DNA from: Poseidonocella sedimentorum | GTDB taxonomy: Bacteria; Pseudomonadota; Alphaproteobacteria; Rhodobacterales; Rhodobacteraceae | NCBI RefSeq assembly: GCF_900116005.1 | Contig: NZ_FOYI01000003.1 | Coordinates: 186,001-250,000, forward strand | DNA: 64,000 nucleotides | Direction: 5' to 3' | Shown here: positions 1 to 8,655 of the stretch, in pieces | Layout of the letters: every line of letters begins with the position of its first letter | How positions within the stretch are numbered: the first letter of the stretch is position 1 | The notes under the pieces: model-generated | What the model saw: the letters and a program-made list of their open reading frames with translations, nothing else | Told to the model about the DNA's origin: nothing | Database searches by the model: none | Program-made: the position numbers and the translations under genes

Positions 1-256
1 CCACCTTTGGGCGCGTCCGGATTTGCGTACGGCAAGGCCACAAAATCCGGTGGCAAGGCGGGCGCGCCGTACATAGCTATGCCATGGCTCGGCTCCGCCA
101 GCGCGGGGGAGGCACCGCACAGCGCGACAGCGCAAATCGTCAATGCACGAAGGCTGCGTAAAGGATTTGTTAACATTTGGGCTCTCAAACTGCTGCTCAG
201 TCATTCTTCGTTAACCGGACGGTAGCCGGGGTTATAAGGCTTTTCAAACTTTTAGG

Positions 257-285
257 TTGGACAGCGGCGCAAGATTGCTTATAAA
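257..285 (+). promoter_or_regulatory. Sigma-70-type promoter of candidate small RNA
   Basis: TTGGAC at 257-262 and TATAAA at 280-285 are separated by exactly 17 bases, close to the housekeeping consensus. Transcription would begin near 291-293 and run into the terminator that ends at 367. A weaker alternative (TTAACC near 212 with a downstream TTATAA) lies just upstream. Seen directly; activity is inferred. Confidence 0.55.
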
Positions 286-291
286 GAAACC

Positions 292-367
292 ACTGCTCGA
301 TAGGTTTCTTGCCTGTATGAAACCTGCCTCAATAACTTAACGCCGGCTTCGCGCCGGCGTTTTTTTT
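292..367 (+). ncRNA. Candidate small RNA, about 75 nt, two hairpins
   Basis: A consensus-like promoter (257-285) is followed within about 75 nt by a complete intrinsic terminator, with no plausible reading frame between. The first hairpin pairs 302-308 with 319-325 (7 bp, 10-nt loop); an alternative pairing of 284-291 with 303-310 is possible in a longer transcript. The second hairpin is the terminator. The next gene (bdhA) starts 145 nt further on and has its own ribosome binding site, so the element could instead be an attenuator in its leader. I do not recognise a known family. Confidence 0.45.
339..367 (+). terminator. Rho-independent terminator
   Basis: A 9-bp perfect stem (339-347 with 353-361) and a 5-nt loop are followed by a run of eight T (360-367). 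It faces rightward and either ends the short transcript that starts near 292 or a gene left of the window. Confidence 0.8.
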
Positions 368-512
368 GTGCAGAATTTCGGCAGGTTGGAAAAACCTGCG
401 CGCCGCCCGGCGGGCGCCCGGTGGCAGAGCCTCGCCGCTGAGGGCGAAAGCGCTTGGCCTGCTCCTCGCCCGTACTTATGCTGCGCCTGCAAACATGTCA
501 GAGGAGCCGCAA

Positions 513-1286
513 ATGTCGCTTGCAGGAAAAACCGCCGTGGTGACGGGATCGAACTCCGGGATCGGGCTTGGCGTGGCGCGCTCATTGGCCGAAGCCGGAG
601 CGCGCGTCGTGCTCAACTCCTTCACCGACCGGGACGAGGACCACGCGATCGCCGCCAAAATGGCGTCCGAAACCGGCGCCGAGGTCCTCTATATCCAGGC
701 CGACATGTCCAAATCCGACCAGTGCCGCGCGCTGGTGGAAAAGGCGGGCGCCTGCGACATCCTCGTGAACAACGCCGGGATCCAGCACGTCGCCCCGATC
801 GACGGCTTCCCGCCCGAGAAATGGGACGCGATCATCGCCATCAACATGAGCTCGGCCTTTCACACCACCGCCGCCGCCCTGCCGATGATGCGCAAGGCCG
901 GGTGGGGCCGGGTGATCAACATCGCCTCGGCGCACGGGCTCACCGCCTCGCCCTACAAATCAGCCTATGTGGCGGCCAAGCACGGGGTCGTGGGGCTCAC
1001 CAAGGTGACCGCGCTGGAGACGGCCGAGGAGCCGATTACCGCGAATGCCATCTGTCCGGGCTATGTGCTGACCCCGCTGGTCGAGGCGCAGATCCCCGAC
1101 ACGATGAAGGAATACAACATGAGCCGCGAGGAGGTGGTGCGCGACGTGCTGCTCACGCGCCAGCCCTCCAAGGAATTCGCAACGGTCGAGCAGATGGGGG
1201 GCACCGCGGTGTTCCTGTGCTCGGCCGCCGCCGACCAGATCACCGGCACCACAATCAGCATCGACGGCGGCTGGACGGCGCTCTAG
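513..1286 (+). CDS. bdhA: 3-hydroxybutyrate dehydrogenase (SDR family)
   Basis: This cytoplasmic NAD-dependent dehydrogenase interconverts (R)-3-hydroxybutyrate and acetoacetate in polyhydroxybutyrate and ketone-body metabolism. The 257-residue protein has the family's usual length. It shows the Rossmann motif TGSNSGIG (11-18), NNAG (86-89), catalytic Ser139 and the YxxxK pair Tyr152/Lys156; the N-terminal and C-terminal (SIDGGWTAL) signatures fit 3-hydroxybutyrate dehydrogenases well. The ATG at 513 was chosen over upstream in-frame codons because GAGGAG sits 6 nt before it. The patatin-like hydrolase gene follows 42 nt downstream on the same strand, so both may act in storage-polymer or lipid turnover; that link is an inference. 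Confidence 0.93.
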   Translation: MSLAGKTAVVTGSNSGIGLGVARSLAEAGARVVLNSFTDRDEDHAIAAKMASETGAEVLYIQADMSKSDQCRALVEKAGACDILVNNAGIQHVAPIDGFPPEKWDAIIAINMSSAFHTTAAALPMMRKAGWGRVINIASAHGLTASPYKSAYVAAKHGVVGLTKVTALETAEEPITANAICPGYVLTPLVEAQIPDTMKEYNMSREEVVRDVLLTRQPSKEFATVEQMGGTAVFLCSAAADQITGTTISIDGGWTAL

Positions 1287-1328
1287 CCGCCGGCCCGATA
1301 CCCGCCGACAACGCGCGAGGGACATCGC

Positions 1329-2360
1329 ATGGTAGAGATCAATCTCGGGCTACAGGGCGGCGGGGCGCACGGCGCCTTCACCTGGGGGGTGCTCGATCGG
1401 CTGCTGAGCGAGCCCGACCTGCACATCGCCGCGATTTCCGGCACATCCGCGGGCGCGCTCAACGCCGCGGCGCTCAAATCGGGCTACCTGCAGGGCGGCG
1501 CCGAGGGCGCGCGCGAAAACCTCGCCTGGTTCTGGCACGAGGTCGCCTCGCTCGACAATTTCGCGCTGCCTGACTGGCTCCAGCCCTTCATGCCGCCCAT
1601 CAGCGTGCTGTCGAAAAACATCGAGTATTCCCCCGCCTTCGCCGCCGCCGATGCCGCGAGCCGGATGTTCTCGCCCTATGCCTGGGGCCCGTTCTATACC
1701 CATCCGCTGCACAGGATCGTGGAGCAGTTCAACTTCGGCCGGGTCTGCGCCGATGAGGGGCCAGAGCTCTTCATCTCGGCCACCAATGTGCGCAGCGGGC
1801 GCGGGCGGGTGTTCAAGGGCGAGGAAATTACCGCCGCCAGCCTTCTGGCCTCAGCCTGCCTGCCGACACTTTATCAGGCCGTCGAGATCGAGGACCCGGC
1901 GACGGGGATGATGGAGGCCTACTGGGATGGCGGCTACATCGGCAACCCGACGCTCTATCCGCTCTATTCGGGCGATCTGCCGCGCGATATCGTCATCGTG
2001 AACATCAACCCCATCGTGCGCGACCGTATCCCCAACACGCCGCAGGAAATTCAGAACCGGATCAACGAGATCAGCTTCAATTCGGCCCTGTTGCAGGATC
2101 TTCGGACGATCCACTACGCCCAGTCGCTCAAGGATCGCGAAGACATCCCCGATGCTGCGATGAAGGATCTGCATGTGCATATGATCGCCGATGACAAGCT
2201 GATGAACCAGTTGTCAGTGGCGACCAAGATGGTGCCCAACCCGCTGATCATGGAGGATCTGAAGGCCGCCGGTCAGCGCGCGGCGAGCACGTTCCTCGCG
2301 CAGAACAAGTCAAAGATCGGGGTGGAAAGCACGATCGATCTGGGCGCGATGTTCGGCTGA
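1329..2360 (+). CDS. Patatin-like phospholipase / acyl hydrolase
   Basis: A 343-residue serine hydrolase of the patatin family. The glycine-rich oxyanion loop GGGAHG (10-15), the nucleophile elbow GTSAG with Ser40, and the DGG motif with catalytic Asp200 are all present, so the Ser-Asp dyad is intact. No signal peptide is visible, so the enzyme is probably cytoplasmic or membrane-associated. Substrate cannot be told from sequence; bacterial relatives hydrolyse phospholipids or other acyl esters. It follows bdhA by 42 nt and is probably co-transcribed, which makes a role in polyhydroxybutyrate or lipid turnover plausible but unproven. It converges on the DUF502 gene with only 22 nt between the stops. 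Confidence 0.88.
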   Translation: MVEINLGLQGGGAHGAFTWGVLDRLLSEPDLHIAAISGTSAGALNAAALKSGYLQGGAEGARENLAWFWHEVASLDNFALPDWLQPFMPPISVLSKNIEYSPAFAAADAASRMFSPYAWGPFYTHPLHRIVEQFNFGRVCADEGPELFISATNVRSGRGRVFKGEEITAASLLASACLPTLYQAVEIEDPATGMMEAYWDGGYIGNPTLYPLYSGDLPRDIVIVNINPIVRDRIPNTPQEIQNRINEISFNSALLQDLRTIHYAQSLKDREDIPDAAMKDLHVHMIADDKLMNQLSVATKMVPNPLIMEDLKAAGQRAASTFLAQNKSKIGVESTIDLGAMFG

Positions 2361-2382
2361 GCCGCCTGCGCGGCCACCGGGC

Positions 2383-3099
2383 TCATTCCGCGGCGCGGAC
2401 GCGGAAATTCTCGGGCTTGATCGGCTTTTCCGACGGGTAGACGAGCCCCGCCGAGATCACCAGCTTGGCCGCTTCCTCCACCGACATGTCGAGCTCGATC
2501 ACGTCCTCCTCGGGAAAGAACAGCAGGAACCCCGACGTGGGGTTCGGCGTGGTGGGCACAAAGATGCTCAGAAGCTTGCCGCTGGTCTCGGCCCGGGTGG
2601 TGATCTCGCCGCGCGCCTCGGTGGAGATGAAGCCCACGGCCCAGATCCCCTTGCGCGGATACTGGATCAGGCAGGCCTTCTCGAAGGAGCGGTCGCTTTG
2701 GGCAAAGACCGTCTCGGCGATCTGTTTCACCCCGGTGTAGATCGAGCGGATGATGGGCATCCGGTCGACCAGCGATTCCGCGTAGCGGATCAGCGAACGG
2801 CCGATGAACCCCTTGGCGAGCCAACCCACGAAGATGGTGAAGAGCAAAAAGACCACAACGCCGAGTCCGCGGATGTTGATCTGGGTGTCGGGGCCGAAGA
2901 GGCGTTTGAAGAACTGATCGGGATGGTAGGCGTTGGGTACGAAAGGCAGAACGAACCCGTCCACCCAGCCGATCACCGTCCAGATGAGCCAGACGGTCAT
3001 GCCCACCGGCGCGATGACCACCAGCCCGGTCAGGAAGGAAGACCGCAAGCTGCCCAAAAAGCCGGTTCGGCGTTTTTGGTCGTCAAATGGGGTGGTCAT
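2383..3099 (-). CDS. DUF502 family membrane protein
   Basis: A 238-residue integral membrane protein of the DUF502 family. Two strongly hydrophobic segments lie at about 20-45 and 80-98, followed by the typical DUF502 soluble part with the stretch RMPIIRSIYTGVKQ and the motif VPTTPNPTSGFLLF. The function of the family is not established; members occur widely in proteobacteria. The ATG at 3099 is the only sensible start. It is transcribed alone, converging with the patatin gene; psuG ends 84 nt upstream on the same strand. Confidence 0.85.
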   Translation of the reverse strand: MTTPFDDQKRRTGFLGSLRSSFLTGLVVIAPVGMTVWLIWTVIGWVDGFVLPFVPNAYHPDQFFKRLFGPDTQINIRGLGVVVFLLFTIFVGWLAKGFIGRSLIRYAESLVDRMPIIRSIYTGVKQIAETVFAQSDRSFEKACLIQYPRKGIWAVGFISTEARGEITTRAETSGKLLSIFVPTTPNPTSGFLLFFPEEDVIELDMSVEEAAKLVISAGLVYPSEKPIKPENFRVRAAE

Positions 3100-3183
3100 G
3101 GGGGCGCATCCGGCAAGGAAGGGTCACCCCCGAACCTAGGTATCTTTACCCGGAACAACAATATGCGCCGCGCCTCGCGCGCA

Positions 3184-4101
3184 TTAATTTGCGGGCAAGG
3201 CGCTCATTTCGCGGGCGATGCGGGCGGCGAGCCGGGCATTGTTGCGCACCAGCGCGATATTGGCCTCCAGGGACCGGCCCTCGGTGAGCTCGAAAATCCG
3301 CTGGAGCAGGTAGGGCGTGACCGCCTTGCCCTGAATGCCATGGGCGGCGGCATCGGCATTGGCGCGCGCGATGACGGGCAGGATTTCCTCGGCGGGGATC
3401 TCGGCTTCCTGCGGGATCGGATTGGCGACGAGTTGCCCGCCGGGCAGGCCGAGCGCCGCGCGCGTCAACGCGGCGCGGGCGATGGTGGCCGCGTCATCCA
3501 TCCGCAACGGGGCGGCGTGGGCCGAGCTGCGCGACCAGAAGGCAGGGATGCGATCCTGGCCGTAGGCGATGACCGGCACGCCGAGCGTCTCCAGCACTTC
3601 CCAGGTCTTGGCCAGATCGAGGATCGCCTTGGCCCCGGCGCAAACCACGGTCACGCGGGTCTGGGCGAGTTCCTGCAGGTCGGCGGAAATGTCGAAGCTC
3701 GACTCCGCGCCCTGATGCACGCCCCCGATCCCTCCGGTGGCGAAGACCCCGATCCCGGCCAGCCGCGCGGCGATCATCGTGGCGGCGACTGTGGTCGCGC
3801 CAGTGCCGCCGGTGGTGAGGCAGGCGGCGAAATCGGCGCGACTGAGCTTGGCGACGTTGCGCGCCTGGGCCAGGGTTTCGATCGCGCTGTCGCCAAGACC
3901 CACGTGAAGCGCCCCGCCCAGCACGGCGATGGTCGCGGGCACGGCCCCCTCGGCGCGAATGTCGGCCTCGACGGCGCGCGCGGTCTCGAGGTTGCCGGGG
4001 TAGGGCATCCCGTGGGTGATGATGGTCGATTCCAGCGCAACGATCGGCGCGCCCTCGGCGCGGGCGGTCTCGACCTCGGGGGAGTAGTGGATGTCGATCA
4101 T
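3184..4101 (-). CDS. psuG: Pseudouridine-5'-phosphate glycosidase
   Basis: PsuG cleaves pseudouridine 5'-phosphate into uracil and ribose 5-phosphate, the second step of pseudouridine catabolism. The 305-residue protein has full family length and shows the diagnostic N-terminal motif ALESTIITHGMPYP (22-35), which contains the acidic catalytic residue Glu24, plus GGIGGVH further on. Its start codon overlaps the stop of psuK by 4 nt (ATGA), so the two are translationally coupled. No pseudouridine transporter gene is adjacent. The clear motifs and the kinase partner make the call secure. Confidence 0.93.
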   Translation of the reverse strand: MIDIHYSPEVETARAEGAPIVALESTIITHGMPYPGNLETARAVEADIRAEGAVPATIAVLGGALHVGLGDSAIETLAQARNVAKLSRADFAACLTTGGTGATTVAATMIAARLAGIGVFATGGIGGVHQGAESSFDISADLQELAQTRVTVVCAGAKAILDLAKTWEVLETLGVPVIAYGQDRIPAFWSRSSAHAAPLRMDDAATIARAALTRAALGLPGGQLVANPIPQEAEIPAEEILPVIARANADAAAHGIQGKAVTPYLLQRIFELTEGRSLEANIALVRNNARLAARIAREMSALPAN

Positions 4102-5000
4102 GGAACCTCTCCGGAAACATAGGCGGCGGCGGCCTGAAGGGCGGCGGATAGCGCATCTTTGGGATCGGCGCCACCCGCTTCGGCGACGATATGGGCCGCC
4201 ATGAAGGTATCGCCAGCGCCGGTGATGCGCGTGACGAGAACCGGGGGCGGCTGCTCGTCGAAAATCAGCACGTCATCGGCAAAGGCCGCGCTCTTGCCGC
4301 CGTCGGTCACGAGGACGCGCCGGGCGCCGCGGGCGATGAGGGCGGCGGCCCCGTCGCGGGCGCTGGAGAACTCCCGCTGGCACATAAGCCCGGCCTCTTC
4401 GAGGTTGACGTAAAGCGTCGCGCGGCCCCCTTCGAGGAAGGGCATGAGCCGCTCGGCCTTGCCCGGCGAGGCCGGCGCGACGCGCAGATCGGCCCGCGCG
4501 AACAGCGGCGAGTGGGTGATCTGGGTCAGCAGCGATTCGGTCAGGTTGCCATCCAGCGCGACGATCCCGTCATAGGGCGCCTGCGCCGTGCCCAGCCGTC
4601 CGTCCGACAGGGGGCTCAGGATCTTGTCGCCCGCGGCCTCCAGCGAATGGGCATCCGCGATCGCGGCCACCAGCCCGTTGCCCCCCTCGACCGCCATGTA
4701 GCAATCGGTCGGCAGATCCTCTGAGAGGTAGACGTGCTTGGTGATCATTCCCATCCGGGCACAGGCGGCGAGCAATTCGCGCCCTTCCTCATCCTTGCCG
4801 ATGGCGGTGAGGAGCGCGGGGTGCATGCCGAAACGGCGGAGCGTCATGGCGATGTTCATCGCCACCCCGCCGGGCAGGCGCGTGATCCGCCCGGGGACGT
4901 CTGCGCCGACGCGCATGTGATTGGGAGCCCGACCGATGATGTCCCACAGGACGGAGCCGATGCAGAGAATGTCGGGCGTGGTGCGTTGCGCGTCTGTCAT
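4098..5000 (-). CDS. psuK: Pseudouridine kinase (PfkB family)
   Basis: A 300-residue carbohydrate kinase of the PfkB/ribokinase family. It has the N-terminal GG-type substrate motif (LPGGVAMNIAMTLRRFG) and the C-terminal GAGDTF signature (261-266) with catalytic Asp264. On its own the sequence says only PfkB kinase; the 4-nt overlap with psuG identifies pseudouridine as the likely substrate, phosphorylated at the 5' position to feed PsuG. The ATG at 5000 gives the expected length. It is the first gene of a two-gene operon. Confidence 0.88.
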   Translation of the reverse strand: MTDAQRTTPDILCIGSVLWDIIGRAPNHMRVGADVPGRITRLPGGVAMNIAMTLRRFGMHPALLTAIGKDEEGRELLAACARMGMITKHVYLSEDLPTDCYMAVEGGNGLVAAIADAHSLEAAGDKILSPLSDGRLGTAQAPYDGIVALDGNLTESLLTQITHSPLFARADLRVAPASPGKAERLMPFLEGGRATLYVNLEEAGLMCQREFSSARDGAAALIARGARRVLVTDGGKSAAFADDVLIFDEQPPPVLVTRITGAGDTFMAAHIVAEAGGADPKDALSAALQAAAAYVSGEVP

Positions 5001-5079
5001 GGAAGGGTTGTGGCCAAAACCCCCGGACGCTTCAAGGGCGCGCTTGCGCAGAAGGTTAGCGGCCCGGGCCTCGGGGACG

Positions 5080-5109
5080 AAAAAACCGGCGGGAAGGGCC
5101 CGCCGGTTT
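5080..5109 (-). terminator. Rho-independent terminator of the porin gene
   Basis: An 11-bp perfect stem (5083-5093 with 5099-5109) and 5-nt loop are followed on the minus strand by a run of T (complement of A at 5080-5085). It lies 25 nt after the stop of the outer membrane protein gene. Confidence 0.85.
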
Positions 5110-5133
5110 CGATAGCTCGGATCTGGCGGTGGC

Positions 5134-6306
5134 TCAGAACGCGTAGCCGATCCGCAGACCCCAGCCGATGGCGGAGTTGTCGTCGAACTCGGTTGCCTGG
5201 CTCGTGCCGTCCAGCGTGGTCTCGGCGTCGCCGATGCGCACGTAGCTCACGCCGCCGGTGATCTTCATCGGGCCGTCGGTGTAGGTCGCGGCGAGGCCGA
5301 TGGAGGTGCGCCCGTCGGTCGGGCCGAGGTTGGAGGCGAACCCGCCCGCGGAGGCCTCGTAGCCGACGGTGACCGCCGCCGACCAGGTCTCGTTGATGCG
5401 CCGGCCCAGCCCGAGGCTGTAGCTCGTGGTGTCATCGTCGTAGGAGACGAGCGAGTAATCGCCCGCACCGCGCGAGAAATCGAGCAGCGCGTCATAGTCC
5501 TGCGGCGAGATGTCGAACTCGGACCAGTCGACCCAGCGGACCGAGCCGAAGAGCAGCGTGTCGGCGGCAATCCCGCTTTGGAATTCGAGGTTGAGCGATT
5601 GCGGCGTGGAGACGTCCGTCACCGTGTCAAGGCCGCCCGGGTTCAGGGCCGAGGTCTCGTAGGTGTCGATCTCGTGGTCGATGGCCGAGTTGTAGGTCAG
5701 CGCCACGCGCAGCGCGATGTCGGGCCGCTCGTAAGCCACGCCGAGGAGGTAGCCGAGGCCCCAATCCTTCTCGCCGTCCACCTCATAGGGAACGCCCGCC
5801 GTCGGCCCCGCGCTGGCGGTGACGAAGGGGATATAGGCCTTGGCTTCGAGCGACTGGTAGCGCAGCCCGCCAAAGACGCTGACGTTGTTGGGGAGGCTGT
5901 ATTTCACGATCCCGGTGATCGCGGTGCTGCTCAGTTCGGCGGTGGATCCGGCGGCGAAATAGGTCTCGTCGTCGGGGTATTCCACATCTGCGCCGAAGGG
6001 CTGATCGAGGATGAAGGCCATCTCCAGACCGTTGTCATAGGCCTGTTTGAACCCGAGCGAGAACTGAGTGTAGCTGCCGCTCATGTTGCCCGATTCGCTG
6101 CCCGCCGGGATCACGCCGGCCAGGGTCGGCACCGCGATGACCTGCGCACCGGAAACATCCGGCGACACGCTGCCAAAGCTCAGCTGGGCGTAGTTGCCTT
6201 CTTCGAAAATGAGCCCGATGCTCTGGCCGGACCGGTCGATCCCGCCTGCGGACGCCATGCCGGCCGATGCGGCAAGCGCGATTCCGGATACAAAAATTCT
6301 GTTCAC
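5134..6306 (-). CDS. Outer membrane beta-barrel protein, OmpP1/FadL type
   Basis: A predicted outer membrane transport channel of 390 residues. It has a signal peptide (about 1-21, ending ASAGMASA), alternating beta-strand composition throughout, an N-terminal segment after cleavage reminiscent of the FadL hatch, and a C-terminal aromatic residue in IGYAF, the usual barrel-assembly signal. FadL-family members take up long-chain fatty acids or other hydrophobic compounds; the cargo here is unknown. The GTG at 6306 is chosen over longer in-frame starts because GAGGAGGAG lies 5 nt upstream and the signal peptide begins right after it. It is a single-gene unit with its own terminator. Confidence 0.82.
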   Translation of the reverse strand: MNRIFVSGIALAASAGMASAGGIDRSGQSIGLIFEEGNYAQLSFGSVSPDVSGAQVIAVPTLAGVIPAGSESGNMSGSYTQFSLGFKQAYDNGLEMAFILDQPFGADVEYPDDETYFAAGSTAELSSTAITGIVKYSLPNNVSVFGGLRYQSLEAKAYIPFVTASAGPTAGVPYEVDGEKDWGLGYLLGVAYERPDIALRVALTYNSAIDHEIDTYETSALNPGGLDTVTDVSTPQSLNLEFQSGIAADTLLFGSVRWVDWSEFDISPQDYDALLDFSRGAGDYSLVSYDDDTTSYSLGLGRRINETWSAAVTVGYEASAGGFASNLGPTDGRTSIGLAATYTDGPMKITGGVSYVRIGDAETTLDGTSQATEFDDNSAIGWGLRIGYAF

Positions 6307-6408
6307 TGGTTCTCCTCCTCTGTCCCCGTGAGTTGTATTCACGCTAGCGAGCGCAAGGGGATGCGGCAATTATTGACGGAACGTCACTTCACAAAGCGCT
6401 CCGCTGCG

Positions 6409-7293
6409 TCACTTTTTCGCTACGCCCGCCATCACGGGGCGGGAGCGGCCGGTCGTCAGGTTGAGGTAATTGGCACACAGAATGATCGCGGCGCCGAGAA
6501 GGACAAACGGATCGAGCGGCTCGGCGAAGATCAGCGCGGCGGCCACCGCGATGACCGGCAGGCGCGCGAAATCCAGCGGCATCACGAAGCTCGCGGGCGC
6601 AAGGCGCAAGGCCGTCGTCAGGCAGAAATGCGCAGAGAGCCCGCAGCAGGCGATCAGCGCCAGAAGCGGCATGCTGGCGGGGGCGGGCCAGGCGATGTCG
6701 CCGTCATAACCCGCAGCAATCACGCCGAAGACCGACTGCGTCACCGTGAGCCAGAAGAGGATGCAGGTGATGGTCGCGAATTCCGTCAGCTTGCGCGTGA
6801 GGATCGCGGTCACCGCAAAGAAGATCGCGCAGGAGGCCGCGGCCATGACCCCCAGCGAGAGCGTCTCGGGGCTGGGCCGTGCGACGACGAGCACCCCGGC
6901 AAAACCAAGCAGCGCCGCGAGTAGTCGGCGGCGGGTCAGGTGTTCGCCCAGAAAGAGCACCGAGAGCAGCAGCACCCAGAGCGGGGCGGTGAATTCCAGC
7001 GCCGCCACCTGCGCCAGCGGGATCACCGCGACAGCATAGAACCACAGGTTCTGGCCGCCGAAATGGGCGAGGTTGCGCAGCACGTGGCGCTGCATGTGGC
7101 GGGGCGAAATCTCGCGCCGCGTGCCGAAAACCGTGGCCGCCACAGCGACGATCACCACACCGACGAGGCTCCGGTAGAGCATGATCTCGAACGTGTCGAG
7201 ATCGCTGCTGATCGCGCGCCCGGCCATGGCCATGGTCGAAAAGGAGAGGATCGCGCCCGTCATCCACAGGGCGGCTTTCCGGCTGTCAGTCAT
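6409..7293 (-). CDS. EamA-family (DMT superfamily) exporter
   Basis: A 294-residue inner membrane protein with about ten hydrophobic helices in two EamA repeats, the usual architecture and length of drug/metabolite transporters such as RhaT/YdcZ-like exporters. Substrate is not predictable. The end of the first repeat (LGEHLTRRRLLAALLGFAGVL) carries the family's typical conserved glutamate and glycine pattern. It lies 57 nt upstream of the stop of livM on the same strand, so it could be co-transcribed from the ABC transporter operon, but the gap and separate context leave this open. Confidence 0.85.
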   Translation of the reverse strand: MTDSRKAALWMTGAILSFSTMAMAGRAISSDLDTFEIMLYRSLVGVVIVAVAATVFGTRREISPRHMQRHVLRNLAHFGGQNLWFYAVAVIPLAQVAALEFTAPLWVLLLSVLFLGEHLTRRRLLAALLGFAGVLVVARPSPETLSLGVMAAASCAIFFAVTAILTRKLTEFATITCILFWLTVTQSVFGVIAAGYDGDIAWPAPASMPLLALIACCGLSAHFCLTTALRLAPASFVMPLDFARLPVIAVAAALIFAEPLDPFVLLGAAIILCANYLNLTTGRSRPVMAGVAKK

Positions 7294-7350
7294 CTCGGTC
7301 TCACGGTTGCAACGCGGGGCGGGCGGGCCTGTTGCGGCGCGCCTCCCGGC

Positions 7351-8655
7351 TCACCGTTCCGGCAGAAGGCCGCGCGGGCTGAACCGCAACACCACAAGCA
7401 GCACCAGCCCCATTGTCAGAAGCCGCATATGCGCGACACTGTCAAGCAGATGCGCCTTGAGCGCGCTCCCATCGGCCATGCCGGACGTCAGCACCGACAT
7501 CAGCAATTGCCCCATCGGCTCGACCTGAACCCAGAGGAACCAGATCAGGAACCCGCCCAGCACCGCGCCGAGATTGTTGCCCGATCCGCCCACGATCACC
7601 ATCACCCAGACGAGGAAGGTATAGCGCAGCGGTTGGTAGCTTGTCGGCGTAAGCTGGCCGTCGAGGGTGGTCATCATCGCGCCGGCGATGCCGCAAATGG
7701 CCGAGCCGAGCACGAAGATCTGCAGGTGGCGGAAGGTCACATCCTTGCCCATCGCGGCGGCGGCGGTCTCGTTATCGCGGATCGCGCGCATCATCCGGCC
7801 CCAGGGGGAGTTGAGCGCGAGCTGCGCGAGGATCAGCACCACTATCAACACCGCGGCAAAGAGCAGCCCGTAGCCGAGCTTGACGTAGAGGGTCGAGGCG
7901 GTGACCGGATCGAGGCCAATCTCGACCGCGCGGGAGGTAAAGTCCGGATCCTGCTGGAGGTCGATCTCATAAGGAACAGGGCGGGGCAGGCCGATCACGT
8001 TCTTGACCCCGCGCGCCAGCCAATCCTCGTTCTTCATCACCGCGATGATGATTTCCGCGATGCCAAGCGTCGCGATGGCGAGATAGTCCGAGCGCAGCCC
8101 GAGCGCCGTCTTGCCGATCAGCCAGGCCGCGCCAGCCGCAAGAGCGCCGCCCGCGGGCCAAGCCAGAAGCACCGGCAGACCAAGCCCGCCGAGATACCCG
8201 GTCGACGCCGGGTTGACGCTTTCGACCGCTTCAACGCCGCCGTCGAACACCCAGCGAAACAAGAAAAAACCGCCCAGAAGGATCGCCGCGAGGGCGAGCC
8301 CCCGGCGCCGGCCGGCCGCCATGCGCCCGCGCACCAGCACCGCCAGAACCAGTGTCGCTGCCCCGAGCACAAGCCCGAGCACCACACGCAAGCCTCCCAC
8401 GGCCCAGGCCTCGCCCACCGGCGGCATCGAGACGATCACCGTCGCAAGCCCGCCGAGCGCCACGAAACCCATGACCCCGACGTTGAATAGCCCCGCAAAG
8501 CCCCATTGCAGGTTCACCCCGAGCGCCATGAGCGCGCTGATGAGCCCCATGTTGAGAATGATGAGCGCCGAATTCCAGCTCTGGAGCAGGCCCGTCCCGA
8601 GGATCAGAGCCGCGACAAGGGCAAATAGGACGATGGTGCGCAGCGGCTGGGTCAT
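7351..8655 (-). CDS. livM: Branched-chain amino acid-type ABC transporter permease LivM
   Basis: A 434-residue inner membrane permease subunit with eight or more hydrophobic helices and the LivM loop GRMMRAIRDNETAAAAMGKD, which contacts the ATPases. Such permeases pair with LivH to pass branched-chain amino acids, amides or urea-like substrates. The ATG at 8655 overlaps the livH stop by 4 nt (ATGA); the longer in-frame extension upstream is out of keeping with the family. It is the last liv gene of the operon livJ-livG-x-x-livF-x-livH-livM. The protein carries a long extra cytoplasmic or periplasmic segment around 90-170 compared with short LivM forms. Confidence 0.9.
   Translation of the reverse strand: MTQPLRTIVLFALVAALILGTGLLQSWNSALIILNMGLISALMALGVNLQWGFAGLFNVGVMGFVALGGLATVIVSMPPVGEAWAVGGLRVVLGLVLGAATLVLAVLVRGRMAAGRRRGLALAAILLGGFFLFRWVFDGGVEAVESVNPASTGYLGGLGLPVLLAWPAGGALAAGAAWLIGKTALGLRSDYLAIATLGIAEIIIAVMKNEDWLARGVKNVIGLPRPVPYEIDLQQDPDFTSRAVEIGLDPVTASTLYVKLGYGLLFAAVLIVVLILAQLALNSPWGRMMRAIRDNETAAAAMGKDVTFRHLQIFVLGSAICGIAGAMMTTLDGQLTPTSYQPLRYTFLVWVMVIVGGSGNNLGAVLGGFLIWFLWVQVEPMGQLLMSVLTSGMADGSALKAHLLDSVAHMRLLTMGLVLLVVLRFSPRGLLPER

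Noticed and set aside
7-225. 72-codon open frame at the left edge
   Set aside because: No ribosome binding site, mixed low-complexity composition, and no family resemblance; region better explained as intergenic.
1-230. CtrA-type TTAAC half-sites near 171 and 212
   Set aside because: No second half at the required 7-nt spacing; such motifs are expected by chance in intergenic DNA.
366-512. N-terminal extension of the 3-hydroxybutyrate dehydrogenase frame
   Set aside because: It would start at the terminator's T run and lacks a ribosome binding site; GAGGAG and family length support the start at 513.
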